From: Caenorhabditis remanei
Taxonomy: Eukaryota; Nematoda; Chromadorea; Rhabditida; Rhabditidae
Direction of reading: 5' to 3'
DNA length: 64,000 nt
Assembly (NCBI RefSeq): GCF_010183535.1
Contig: NC_071332.1
Span: 20,212,001 to 20,276,000, forward strand
Positions within the stretch are counted from its first letter, which is position 1; each line of letters opens with the position of its first letter. Positions 48,085 to 60,901 of the stretch are shown here, one piece after another. The translations under genes were made by a program, and so were the position numbers. The notes under the pieces are model-generated. The model was not told where the DNA came from, did no database searches, and was given only the letters and a program-made list of their open reading frames with translations.

Positions 48085-49216
48085 TTTTGATTTAAAAAAA
48101 TGAAAAATGATCAATATTTCTTCTTGTAAATTACAAAATAGTAGAGAAATAGAGAAGAAAAGAGGTATTGTTGGGGGGGAAGTCAGAAAAGTGAGCACAT
48201 GGTGACTAGCGGGGGGACTGTTTGCACAAAATTACGCGGAGAGCAAGGAAACAAATATTGTATGTTGAACTTTGGTGGCTGATAGCAAAGGGGAACACCG
48301 AAATTTTGAAATTTTGAAAAAAAAATGAAAAATTTGCGTTGAAAAAGCAAAACATGATTCAGAATGATCTAGAATGCTCGAAAATGCACTCTGATCATTC
48401 TTACGGATATCTGATTAATTTGAGAGTATTTTGAGCGGTTTTAAGCTTAACATGCGCTGGAAAAAACAAAAATGCATCAGAATGCCCATGAATCATTTTG
48501 GTGCATTCTGGAGCATTCTGGTGAATTTTGAGCTTCAAAATGGATCAGAATGTTTGAAAATGCACCAAAATGATTTTAGAGCAATCTAGAGCATTCTGGT
48601 GCATTTTTGAATTCTGAAATGTCTGAAAATGCACCAAAATGATTTTAGAGCAATCTGAGGAATTTTAAAGCATTCTGGTGCCGTTAGGAGTCCGAAAATG
48701 CGTCAAACTGCACTAAAAAGAAGCAAAATACGTCAGATTGGTTTTAGTGCATTTTCGAACATTCTGGTGCATTTTGGAGCATTTTGAAGCATTCTTTTGC
48801 AGTTTAATGTTTTGAAATTATCCAAAATGCTACAAAATGCACAGAAATGCAACATAATCATTTTGAAGCATTTTGCAGCATTTTCGGTTGTTGTGATGCT
48901 TCTAAATGACTCAAAATGCACCAAAACAAACGTAGTGATTTCTAAATCAATTTTGAAACAAAAACTATCAAAAAAATATATTCTTATCACCAATTTTTCC
49001 AAAAATGCACAAATGAGTCATGACCTTTTCGTCAAAGATCAAAAAGATCCATTCCAACAACACAAATCATCTTGTTACCCATTTTTTGTCTTTCCCATTG
49101 TCCAGAGGGCGGCGGGAGGTGAGCAAATAGTGGTGTGCACAATTTTCTGACTTTGTGGATTTAAAGTATATAACAACGGAGGATAGGGGCAATTTTAATT
49201 TAAAAATTGTTGTAAA
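48085..49216. repeat. Intergenic GAATGC/GCATTCT arrays between receptor K and receptor I
   Basis: Upstream flank of K to about 48350. Then 48355-48930 is built of short blocks such as AGAATGATCTAGAATGC, GCATTCTGGAGCATTCTGG and CAAAATGCTACAAAATGCAC that alternate orientation every 60-100 bp. No gene seen; open frames inside are repeat translations. Confidence 0.65.
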
Positions 49217-51752
49217 ATGGTCCTGGTTAACATGGAGCATTCTGAGAATGATCAAAATCATGAAAATGATCGACGCATTTTCTCATTTTTTCATTTCTTC
49301 CACACTTATTCCCCTTTCTACTTACTCTCCTCGCCCCATAGGCTCCTACGGTACCCAGCGCTAATTCTTACTGTAGCTACAGTACTCCTAATGATATTCC
49401 GATTCTACTGGATGCTATGGCAAGTTCCTGGCGAATTCCTGTCATTCTCATGGGCTGAGGCGAAAATGTTCGGTTTCATTTCGATGGAATCCGCGATTTT
49501 GACGGTGGCACTGATCCGGATGGGATGGACGAAAAGTTTGGAGAGAAATGAGAAGAATATGGCGAATTTGAGAACGATGAGAGTGGAAAAGTGTCAGAAA
49601 AAGAAGGATGACTATCGGATTTTGTATTGTCGAGCATTCATTTCGAATTGTTTCGTTTTTTGCGCATTTATACTGACTTCGGTTTATTTGGCGGTGCATC
49701 GGGATGTCACGGAGGGAGAGTAAGTTTTTTTTGGGAGAAAATTGGGTAAAAATGCACATTTTGAGAGGAAAAATGCAAAAAAAATGTACAAAAATGCTCA
49801 AGAATGCTCAAGAATGCACAAAATGTGTAATGTGCATTTCGGTGCATTTGCTCAAAAATGTTCGAGAATGTTCAGAATGATCAAAATGCATGATTGGTGC
49901 ATTTTCGTACGCAATGAGCATTTTTGAACATTCTTGTGCACTTCAAAGCGTTTTAGATCATCTTTCTTTCATTTTTTGTTTTTTTTTTATACATTTCTTT
50001 CTTATTCCAGCTCAAAACACAACTCTTAATATTAAAACTGCGCAAAATGAACATTTTTGAGCATTTGGAGTAGAAAAATGCACAAAAATGCTCAAGAATG
50101 CTCTAGAATGCTCCAGAATGCACAAAATGCAATTTTTACATTTTTGTGCATTCTTGTGAATTTTTGTGCATTCTTATACATTCTTCTGCATTCTTATACA
50201 TTCTTGTGCATTCTTGTGCATTTTTCATAAATTTTCTTCTCATTCCAGCTCAAAACACAGCTCCTGGTACTGGATAATCGACCCGATTATCGCAATTCTC
50301 TGTGGTTACTCGAATTTCCTATTCCTCCCGATTCATGCTATCCGAGCTCACGCCGTCACTCGAGAATTTGAAATTTTCAATGAAGAATTGGAAAAAAACG
50401 GATAAGGAAAAGAAATTGGCGGTGAGAAACTCATTTTTATATATAAAAACTGGAATTTTTCAGAATTTGAGTCTCATCAGAGAGTACGGAGCAAGGCAAA
50501 TCAAGTTGTTCGAGTACGCTAACTTTCTGACGGAGAGAATGGGTAAGAATGCATCAGAATGCACCAGAATGCACCAGAATGATCATGGCGCATTCTGGGC
50601 TAATTTAGAGCATTCAAACTGCTTCAAACTTCAAAAATAAGGTGATCATTCAAAATGCTCCAGAATGCACCAGAATGATCATTGGGCATTTTCATCATTC
50701 CAGAACGCTTCATGACGTGGGCACCAGCTCTTGCCATTCTTTCATTTCTCATGGCCACTTATATTGTTACTGAGTTAGTTTTTTTGACTTTTTTTCATCA
50801 AAAATGAAAATTTTTTTTCAGATTCAGCAGTAAACCACCAGTTCTCTATCTTATCTGCATGATAGCATGGATTATATCTGGTTTTATTATCAGTTTTGCG
50901 TTGATGTACCCAGTGGCGTTTATCCAAGAGGCGGTGAGTCAAAAATAATGCACATTTTGAGGCTTTTAGATAAAAAAAATGCAAAGAAGTGCTCAAGAAT
51001 GCTCTAGAATGCTCAAAAATGCACAAAATGCATATTGTTCATTTTGGTGCATTTTGGTGCACGTTGAGCATTCTTGTGCATTCTTATGCAGTCTAGAGCA
51101 TTTTTAAGCATTTTTGGCCGTTTTCATGCAGTCTTGGCTCATTTTTACTTATTTAATGATAAAAATGCACCAAAAATGATTTTCTACATTTTGATTCTTT
51201 TGCATTTTTGTGCATACCTGAGCGTTTTAGAAATTTTTTATTTTTAAAATAGAAGAAAAAATGCAAAAAATTCTCAAAAATGAACTGAAATGCAGATTGT
51301 TCATTTTGGTACATTTTGGTGCATGTTGAGCATTCTTGAGCATTCTTGAGCATTCTTGTGCATTCTTATGCATTCTTGTTCGTACTTGCACACTTCCGAG
51401 CGTTTTAGACCATTTTTCTTCAAAAAATTATGGTATTTTAAATGAAAAAATATTTTTCCAGATGTCCCAGACCGCCCGTGTCCTGCTGAACTCTACGATC
51501 CTCCAAGAATGCGATGAGCCTTTAATTTTCGAAAACTACCGTATGCTCCTCGACCGTAGTCTACACAACCGATCGACGAATAACGTGCTTCACGTGTTCT
51601 GTGTCACCAGAAAAAATGTGGAACGATTGTTTTTCACGCACTCAATTCTTATCATTGTGATGGTCTATGTGTATAGTTTGGATGAGGGAATTGGCAAAGG
51701 ATTCGAGGAAATCGGGAAATTGATAATGATGAAGGGTAATACGACTGGTTAA
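49217..51752 (+). pseudogene. Multi-pass gustatory-receptor-like gene (receptor I), paralogue of H, frameshift in A7 run
   Basis: Exons: 49217-49719 (true start uncertain), 50249-50406 or beyond, 50464-50542, 50704-50773, 50822-50933, 51462-51752. Exon 1 equals H exons 1-3 without their introns: LLMIFRFYWMLW, FISMESAILTVAL and FILTSVYLAVH. Lengths of the three exons starting at 50464, 50704 and 50822 (79, 70, 112) match H exactly. Exon 2 reads WIIDPIIAILCGYSNFLFLP and FEIFNEELEK, then meets TAA after an A7 run at 50392-50398. One A fewer gives TDKEKKLA and a normal GTGAG donor, as in H. The C-terminus YRMLLDRSLHNRST...TRKNVERLFF is open to 51752. Lost gene, polymorphism or base-call error cannot be told apart. 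Confidence 0.72.
49981..50070 (+). repeat. Ghost exon start in receptor I intron 1
   Basis: TTCTTATTCCAG followed by CTCAAAACACAACTCTTAAT and AAACTGCGCAAAATGAAC duplicates the real acceptor region at 50241-50270 and matches the ghost at 33961-34045 in receptor H. Confidence 0.55.
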
Positions 51753-53890
51753 TTGATAATTGAGAGATAATTGCATTGTATGTATATTTGTGATAAATGA
51801 TTTGGAAAAATTCGTTGAAAAAGCATGAAAATGATTCAGATTGATCCAGAATGCCCGAAAATGCACTCTGATCATTCTCGTGCATTTATGATGAAGTTGA
51901 AAGTGCTTTGAGCGGTTTTTAACAAAAAAAATGCTTCAGAATACAAGGATCATTTTGATTCATTTTGAGCCATTTTTCAATACCGCGAATGAAAGGGTAC
52001 GGTAGGCATATGGTGCATTTTGAAAACCTAGAACACTTGAAAATGTAACTGAGTCAAAAAGGTTTTAGTGCATTCTGGAGCATTCTGGTGCATTTTGAAG
52101 TTGTTTCGAAAATGCACCAAAACTCATCAGAATGATTTTAGAGCGGTTCGGAGCATTTTGGTGCATTTTGAAGTGCGTCAAACTGCACCAGAATGTGCCA
52201 ACAAGCGTCCGAATGGTTTTTGTGCATTTTGGAGCATTCTGAGGCATTTTTGTGCTTAGAAATGGTTCAGAATGCACTGAAATCTAGCGTCAACGTTTCT
52301 TAGATGAAAACAATGCAAAAAGTTTTGAAAAGTAATGTCAAAAACAAAGAAAACCGCAGAAAATGCACAAAAATGTGCAAAAAGTCAATTTTGAAACAAA
52401 AACTGAAAATGCATAAAAATGATTCAAAATGATCCACAATGCTTGAAAATGCACTCGGATCATTCGGTCGAATTTTTGAAAAGTGCGAAACTTGCAAAAC
52501 CCTAACAACTTGTACTTTTCCTTTCAAAAACCATCAAAATTTTGCATTCTATTTTATTTACAAATAGAAATTGTGTACTCTTGTTCGCTACAGATAAGAT
52601 AAGATAGCATCGTTATGCGAGGAGGACACTGGTCTTAGTGGTCTTATTGATTTTACTTTTACACCACAAATTCCCCCCTATTATACTTAATTATGTTTAT
52701 TTAATTATTTTTATACTTAATCATTACATATTTTTTTACTGTTCTCATTAGAGCGCACATACTGCACTTTGAAAAACTGCTTATCACCTTGATTTTACTT
52801 ATTTTTATCATTCGATATTCTCAGATATTAGTATAGCATATGAATATTGCACCTGGACACGTAGATCTTACAATTAGCATTTAATTGAAATCACCCAATT
52901 ATCCGATTTCTGATCTTCCGTTGATCTTTATCATTCCCCCTGATCATTTTGTATTATCCGTCGCCCCTCATTATTGATGATCAAAATAGAATACACTGAT
53001 ATGACCACCCATTCTTCTACTTATGTGTAGTGTATTATAGTCGATACGGGGGACATGATGACAGTCAACACAAAAATAAAATGGTGATGATGCAAATAAG
53101 TGTACTTTTTTATTATTACTTTTTTTGATGGTCAGTTTTTGGGGGTTTTTTTCATTTCTAATTGTGGGAACATTCCCTGTCAGTTTCAGCTTGAAATTAG
53201 TGAATTTTACATTTTCAGAATCATGAGATCTTGGCAATTTGAATAAGCATAATTATCGGTATAGGTCTTGCTACAAAAAACACGTTTTCTTCTGTATCTC
53301 TAGCTCAAATCTGATAAAACTTATATTTTTGGAATCAGGAGATCTAGACGGTTTTAATGGCATAATTAAGTCAAGACAATTTTGAAATTATTCATATTTA
53401 TACGTATCTAAAACATCTTGTTTAGCTGATTTTAATAGAATGAATTTCACTGGTTTTAAACATCAGTAGCAAAAATGTTTGCTTTTGAAAAAATATGGAT
53501 GTTAAACCACATGTTGTGCGAATGAAATTCAAGCTGATTTTTAAAGAAAAATATAATAATAATAATAATAATAATCATTAAATTTTCAGATAAACTCAGG
53601 TTTTAATTAATTATACATGAAAAATATGCAAATATACAGCATAAAACGTTAAAAAACAGTTCAATGTTTTAAAAAATCAGCAGGAATTTTATAGATTAAT
53701 TTTCGAAACTTTAAAAGGTCATAACTTTCTTAAGATCAATTTTCGGACCCTTGCCCCCTTTATTTTGCTTATTCCAGAACTATAAATTTCATTAATTTGA
53801 AGCGGAAAATCACGGAGATCTCAAAAACTCAATTTCTGACAATTCCAGTTTAAAAAAAACTATTATCCCAACATATTTTCTGATCTTTAT
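51753..53890. other. Intergenic region with GAATGC arrays and a GATA cluster
   Basis: 51830-52480 is alternating GAATGC/GCATTCT blocks. 52500-53540 is AT-rich with no gene; the frame at 52971-53237 has no recognisable product. (AAT)n lies at about 53552-53572. No coding or RNA gene supported. Confidence 0.55.
52592..52606 (+). promoter_or_regulatory. Triple overlapping GATA motif
   Basis: AGATAAGATAAGATA contains three GATA cores in 15 bp, about 2 kb upstream of the nuclear receptor at 54654 and 0.8 kb downstream of receptor I. GATA-factor binding is an inference. Confidence 0.35.
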
Positions 53891-53892
53891 AC

Positions 53893-54275
53893 AGTACCAG
53901 ACAAAAAGGTATCAACTTTGGCGGTTTTCAGTGGAAAATGACCAACTTTGTGTGCCATAGTAATTCTGAATGTCACACCAAGAAAATTTTTAATGGATCA
54001 TATAGATTGAACGTAGAGCACCATTTTTGTAGTTGACAACTTTTTTGTACGGACACTCTCTAGAGAGTTATGGTCACTTTAAGACGACAGCTCAAAAATC
54101 GCACTGATTTGCACTGAAAAGAGTCGATTTTACTTCGGCGATATGTAACTTGCTAGGGAGTGTTCGTACAAAAAAGTTGTCAACTACAAAAATGAAGCTC
54201 TATCTTTGATCTGCATGATCTATTAAACGTTTTCTTGGTGTGACGATCAGAATTACTATGGCACACTCTCAAAGT
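53893..54275. mobile_element. Palindromic MITE, diverged copy
   Basis: CAGTACCAGACAAAAAGGTA at the left. Inner arms are inverted: GTAGTTGACAACTTTTTTGT versus ACAAAAAAGTTGTCAACTAC, and GTGTGCCATAGTAATTCTGA versus CAGAATTACTATGGCACAC. The right end merges into unique sequence after CTCAAAGTTGGA. Related to 39184-39638. Confidence 0.7.
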
Positions 54276-54653
54276 TGGATTCTGTTTCTAAACTATTCTC
54301 CTAACATTTTTCTGATCTTTATACCTTATTCTCCTGCAAACATCATTCACATCATCTATTTTTACACCCTACAAAACAGAAAATGCTATCATTTTCTGTC
54401 GTTCTCCCCCTTCTATTTTGTCCCTTACATACGAATTGTGTGTATGTGTCCTCCTAGTCCCCCCCCCCCCCCCCTTCTTCACCACACGTGTGTGTTGAAT
54501 GTGTGTCCTTATCAACTTATCATGTTTCCTCTCTTTCTTTTTCTCTTTTTCTATATGTTTCTACATATTGGTCACTAATTTCTCTTTTCTATTATGTTTT
54601 TGATGGAAACTTTCGTATTGATTTGTTTTTTTGCAGAGATTTTTTTACAAACC
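54276..54653 (+). promoter_or_regulatory. Upstream flank and trans-splice acceptor of nuclear receptor L
   Basis: Pyrimidine-rich DNA with a C-homopolymer near 54458-54473. TTTTTTTGCAG ends about 17 bp before the ATG at 54654, a good candidate SL trans-splice acceptor. Confidence 0.45.
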
Positions 54654-57600
54654 ATGGTCCGTGGGAAATGCACAGTGTGTGATTCACCAAATGCTACTAA
54701 TTATCATTTCGGAGCACAATCTTGTAAGGTAGGTCCAATTTTTTATAACAAATTTTGTTTGAAAGTTTGATTTTTGGAATTTCCATATTTAGACGACTCC
54801 AATGACTATAAACATGACGGAGTAGGCCCCGCCCCGTTGAGATGATTCTAATGGTATACTTTTACGGATTTTTATGGAGAACTGACTGAGATACGGTAAA
54901 AAACGTTTTTTTGGAATGAAAATACGAAAAATTCTGCATTTTTGAGCTAAAATCATGTAAAACGGATAGAAAACGAAGAAGTTATAGATTTTCGAAAAAA
55001 ATTTTAAATGTGGAAAATTGAAAAAACTACCGTATCTCAGTTATTTTCGTGGCAAGACCCATGAAACTTATATTTTCAGAATCTGCATTTCAAGACGGTT
55101 CAAATGAGTATAATCATGCCATACTTTCAGAAAATTGACATTTTGAGCCGAAAATGAATCAAGATGCACCAAAATGCTCAAAAATGAAAATCATGCAAAC
55201 CATATCATGATTATACTCATTCGAACCGTCTTGTGTTGCTGATTTCTTGTTGAATGAGAATTTTTGTTAAAATTGCAGAATTTTGAGCCAAAATTTAAGA
55301 AAAATGAACAAAATTCAAGAAAGTTATGGTTTTTCAATTTTTTCTGAAATTTCAAGTTTCAGAAAAGATACTCTAAGTTTTTGCATAATAACATTCTGAA
55401 AAATAAAAAATTGAATCTGATTGCACTTTTGAATGAAAATACAAAAAATGCTGCATTTTTTGAGTTAAAAATCATGTAAAACGGATAGAAACAGATTTTC
55501 GAAAAGTTTCGAAAAACTTCGAAAATTGAAAATCTACCGTATCTCAGCCATTTTCGTGGTAGGACCCATGGAACTTATATTTTCAGAATCAGCGTAAAAA
55601 TGCGGTTTAGATAAGTATAATCATGCTATACTTTCACAAAATTGACATTTTCAGCCGAAAATGCATAAAAATGCTCAAAAATGAAAATCATGCAAACCAT
55701 ATCATGATTATACTCATTTCAACCATCATGTTATGCCGATTTTGAAAATAAAAGTTTCACAGAATTTAGATCAAAACTTACCGAGTTACGGTCAATTTTC
55801 GAAACCAATATTTCCGAAAACAAAATCTGTAACTTTTTTATTTTTGACACTTTCAGACAGTTTTTAGCTTGTTAAAACCGCCATTTTTTGAATTTCTTGG
55901 GGAAGACAATACCAAATCAAAAAAAAATTAATTTCCAGGCCTGCGCTGCATTCTTCCGTCGCAGTATAGCCATGGGACAGACATACGATTGCCTGGGCGA
56001 TGGTATCAAATCGTGTCGCATTGATCATAGTAAGTTTCTCGAATTAGAACTGAGACATTTCGAAACCGGTTGCAATTCGTCCAAAAAGTTTCAGCCCTCC
56101 GTCTCAACTGCCGACACTGTCGTCTCAAGAAATGCTTACGTGCCGGGATGGTTAAGGATCGTAAGTCAATTATTTTCATTTAATTATTTAATTGGTAATT
56201 ACAGTAGTCCAAGCCAAGCGAGAAGTGAAACCAACAATTCCTCTGTCCAAGTCCAATTCTAGAAATTCTTCACAGTCTGAGGATTTTTGTCAGCCACAGC
56301 AGACTCTCCAGCAGGTTCCTATAGAACCCTTAGTGGACGGATCCATCTGTAAGTCTTATATTTAAAATTAAGAAAAAAAGACGGTTCAAATGAGTATAAT
56401 CATGATGTGATTTGCATGATTTTCATTTCTGAGCATTTTGGTGCATTTTGATGCATTTTCGGCTCAAAATGTCAATTTTCTGAAAGTGTGTCATGATTAT
56501 ACTCATTCACACCGTCTTGAAATGCAAATTCTGAAAATATAAGTTTCATGGGTCTTGCCACGAAAATTGCAGAGCTACGGTGGCTTTTCAATTTTCGAAA
56601 AAAAAATAGTTTCGACAATTGGCCGTAACTCGATCAATTTTGATCCACATTCCGTAAAATTTAGATATTCAAAATCAACAAGACAAAACGGTTCGAATGA
56701 GTATAATCATGATATGGTTTGCATTATTTTCATTTTTGAGCATTTTGGAGCATTTTGATGCATTTTCGGCTCAAAATGTAAATTTTCTGAAAGTATGTCA
56801 TGATTGTACTCATTCAAACCGTCTTGAAATGCTGATTCTGAAAATATAAGTTTCATGGGTCTTACCACGAAAATGACTGAGATACGGTAGTTTTTCAATT
56901 TTCCATATTTTTCGAAACTTTTCGAAAATCTGTAACTTCTTCATTTTCTATCCGATTTACATGATTTTTAGCTTAAGAAATGAAGAATTTATCGTATTTT
57001 TATATAAAAATGCAATAAAATTTAAAAATTCATTTTCAGGCCCTCCACCCTACGACCAATACCCCACCACATCCACTTCCGATGTCATGTTCTACTCTGA
57101 AAATGAATGGGACTTCTGCCCGCCTCCGACACCGAAATCCAGAAAAATGACAGAAGAGTCGTCTGAAAATCTGATGGGAATGGATGAGCTTCAACAATTC
57201 ATTCAGATTCCAGCTGAATCCGATGATTTTCAGTTTTTGACGGATTCCGCAGAGGTTCGATCAAGGATGACTTCATTTTCAGAGTCTTCTGGTGAGATTT
57301 TATTTCGAAACTATTTTTTATTAAAAATAAAAAAATTACGGTTATGATAAACTAAAAATTGTCTGAAACTGTCCAAAACTCAAAAAGTTACCGATTTTCG
57401 AAAATTTTCGAAAAAATTGGTCTTGAAAATTGGCCGTAACTCGATAAGTTTTGATCCACGTTTCGTGAAATTTGTATATTCAAAATCAGCAAGACAGGAC
57501 GGTTTGAATAAATATAATCATGATATGGTTTGCATGATTTTCATTTTGGAGCATTTTGGTGCATTTTCGGCTCAAAATGTCAATTTTCAAAAAGTATGGC

Positions 57601-60600
57601 ATGATTATACTCATTTGAACCGTCTTGAAATGCAGATTCCAAAAATATAAGTTTTATGGGTCCTACCGCAAAAATGACTAAGATACGGTAGTTTTTTTTG
57701 ATTTTCGAAATTTTTCGAAAACCTGTAACTTCTTCATTTTCTATCCGTTTTACATGATTTTTAGCTCAAAAAATGCAGAATTTTTTGTATTTTCATTTAA
57801 AAATACACAGCCATTGTTTTCAAATTTAAAATTCAGCCGCCTACCTGTCTGCCCTAGAAGAAGAGGACCGATTATTCGGACTGGCTGCTCTCTACACTGA
57901 CCAAGTAATAAATCTAAACATGCGACGGCGGATAACCTACACAGACAAGCTGCTCGGATCAGTTTTCGATGGTCCTTGTGTTTGTGTAAGTGGGAGTACT
58001 GTAGCATACTGTATTTTTGATAAAATTTAAATTTTCAGCCTTATGACATATCCGACTTGAAACTATTCGACCATCGCACCTATCGTCAAAAGAATCGAAA
58101 TGATTACACCATGATATTGGATTATATCAATAGGTTCCCTGAATTTCAAACATTAAACAAATCTGAAAAAGTGAGTACAGTACCTTACAGTAGCCTACAG
58201 TTACCCTGAAAAATTATTTATTTTTTTAGAGCATTTTGGTGCATAACTCGATCAGTTTTCATCTAATTTCTGTGAAACCTAGATATTCGAGATTAGCAAG
58301 ACAAGACGGTTCGAATGAGTATAATCATGATATGGTTTGCATAATTTTCATTTTTGAGCATTTTGGTGCATTTTGATGCATTTTCGGCTCAAAATCTCAA
58401 TTTTCAGAAAGTATGGCATTATTATACTTATCTGAACCGCATTTTTACGCTGATTCTAAAAATATAAGTTTTATGGGTCTCACCACGAAAATTACGGAGA
58501 TACGGTAGATTTTTGATTTTCGAAAAAAAAATAGTTTCGAAAATTGGCCGTAACTCGATCAATTTTGATACGCATTCCGTAAAACTTATATATTCAAAAT
58601 CAGCAAGACAAGACGGTTCGAATGAGTTCAGTCATGATATGACTTGCATGATTTTCATTTTTGAGCATTTTGGTGCATTTTGATGCATTTTCGGCTCAAA
58701 ATCTCAAATTTTCTTTTTTTCTAAAATGTGGCATGATTATACTCATTGGAACCGTCGTGACATGCAGATTCTGAAAATATAAGTTTCATGGGTCCTACCA
58801 CGAAAATGACTGAGATACGATAGATTTTCAATTTTCGAAAAAAAAATTAGTTTCGAAAATTGGCCGTAACTCGATCAATTTTGATCCACATTCCGTAGAA
58901 CTATTATACTCAAAATCAGCAAAACAAGACGGTTTGAATGAGTATAATCATGATATGGTTTGCATGATTTTCATTTTTGAGCATTTTGGTGCATTTTCGG
59001 CTCAAAATGTCAATTTTCTGAAAGTATGGCATGATTATACTCATCTGAACCGCATTTTCACGTTGATTCTGAAAATATAAGTTTTATGGGTCTCACCACG
59101 AAAATTACGGAGATACGATAGATTTTTCGATTTTCGAAGTTTTTTGAAATTTTTCGAAAATCTGTAACTTCTTCATTTTCTATCCGTTCTACATGATTTT
59201 TAGCTCAAAAAATGCGGAATTTTTTGCATTTTTGTTTGAAAATGCATTCAAATACAATTTGAGTATCCACAAAAAAATTTCAGACAGTTCTTTTCCGAAC
59301 CGCCGCTGCAGTTGACGTGCTGGTAGATCAAGCGTATTACAGTCAAGTGTAAGGTTCCTCTACCGTAACCTACAGTAATCCAATTTATTCTAGAATTTTC
59401 CCAACAAAAGACGTGTTGGTCACTGCCAATGGGGAGTACCTATCAATGGATCCACTGCCACAAATTGAGAATAAGAGGGATTCTGGAAATTTCCAGTCAG
59501 ATGAGGACTATGATAAGTACAAGTGAGCACCTGAGTCTCGTATTTTAAATGTAGATCAAAAATTTGCAGAGTATTGACATCGATGAAGCTGAGACAGTGG
59601 ATGCATGTCTGTAAGCCGTTTAAGGATCTCAATATGTCGTTGACTGAGTTTGCACTGTTCAAGGCGTTGACTATTTGGCATTATAGTGAGTTTTTGGATT
59701 TTGAAAGCAGCGGAAATGTTTAAAATGCAAAAAAAAACACGTTTAAAATGATAAAAAAGGTTGAAAAACGAGTTTTTGACATTTTGGGGTATTCTAGGGT
59801 ACCGATATTGCCTCAAATGCCCCAAAATGCGTGAAAATGCGTTTTTGTCATTCTAAGGATTTTTGTGCATTCTGAATAAGTTTCACACTCTCAAACATCT
59901 GAAAATTGCACTGAAATGCACTAGAATGCACAAAAATGTGTTTTTTTTTAAATTCTAAAGCGTTCCAGTGCAAATTGGGGCATTTTTAAACAGCTATTAA
60001 TGTACTAAAACATCTGAACGCTGAAAAATGCATTATTGTCATTCTAGTGCATTCTCTGACATTCTGGAGCATTCTGGTGCATTTTGAAACATTTTTTCGG
60101 GCTTAAAACCGTCTCAAATCGCCCAAAACGCGTTTTGGTCATTCTGATGCATTCTGAGGCAATTCAAAGCATTCAGAATGGCAGTTCCCATCACCAAACA
60201 TTTGAAAATTGCCTGAAATGCTCTTGAGTGTCTAAAAATGGAAATTTGCCATTTTGAGACAATTCAGAAAGAATTTTGGAGCATTCTGAACTATTTTTCA
60301 ACCTTCAAAACATCTGCAAATAGTCTGAAATCCTCTTGAATTTTTAAAAATGCGTATTTTTGCATTCTGAAACAATTTGAAGCCTTCTGAATGACAGGTG
60401 CCGCAAGAAATACATTCAAAAGCGTTTTGGAGCATTCTAAGCCATTTTACTGCATTTTTAAGCTGGTCCAAAAACTCTAGAACGTTGAAATATGTATTTT
60501 TGTCATTCTAGTGCATTGTCTGACATTCTGGACCATTCTGAACAACTTTTCAACCTTCAAAACAATTAAAAATCATCCGAAATGCTCTAAAATGCTTGAG

Positions 60601-60901
60601 AATGCGTCGTTGTCATTCTGGAATTCTCCACATAAAAATTTCTTTTCCAGACTACTACAAACTGCAAGAAACGGGTCGCCAAGTGTGCTCCCGTCAACGT
60701 GACGACATTTTCCGCACACTCTTGCTCATCTGTGACGATGAAGGCCATCCGGACGCCCTTCTCCGTGCTTCTGATATAGTACTGGCAGTGGGCGTGGCCA
60801 TGGCGGAGGTCCATGAAATGGTGACGTCATATATTGAGATTACGGTGTATGATGTGTTGGATGACCCCATTTTAAAGGATATGTTGAAGTTTCAGTATTG
60901 A
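54654..60901 (+). CDS. Nuclear hormone receptor (receptor L), 489 aa
   Basis: Predicted C4 zinc-finger nuclear receptor, distinct from J/K. Exons: 54654-54728, 55939-56029, 56095-56160, 56205-56348, 57040-57291, 57837-57985, 58039-58170, 59284-59348, 59394-59522, 59570-59685, 60651-60901; phases join to 489 aa. Finger one: C6, C9, C24, C27 with SCKACAAFFRR. Finger two: C43, C51, C61, C64 then RLKKCLRAGMVKD. A long Ser/Gln/Pro-rich hinge covers exons 4-5. The ligand-binding half includes EEEDRLFGLAALYTDQVI, TVLFRTAAAVDVLVDQAYY and RDDIFRTLLLICDDEG, ending ILKDMLKFQY. Exon 8 uses donor GTAAGG at 59349; the earlier GT breaks the frame. Exon 4 may start three bases later (CAGTAG choice). Long introns are filled by inverted repeat pairs. 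AATAAA lies at 60994-60999. Intact. Confidence 0.87.
54860..55850. repeat. Inverted CATGATTATACTC-family pairs in receptor L intron 1
   Basis: Two composite palindromes. Each has a forward half ending GAGTATAATCATGCC, a centre with GAAAATGCATAAAAATGCTC-type periodic sequence, then CATGCAAACCATATCATGAT and a reverse half. Further composites fill introns 4, 5 and 7 (56370-57030, 57350-57830, 58240-59260). Confidence 0.75.
59700..60640. repeat. GAATGC/GCATTCT arrays in receptor L intron 10
   Basis: Nearly a kilobase of alternating-orientation periodic blocks (for example GCATTCTGGAGCATTCTGGT and AAAATGCGTGAAAATGCG). No exon or gene inside. Confidence 0.7.
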
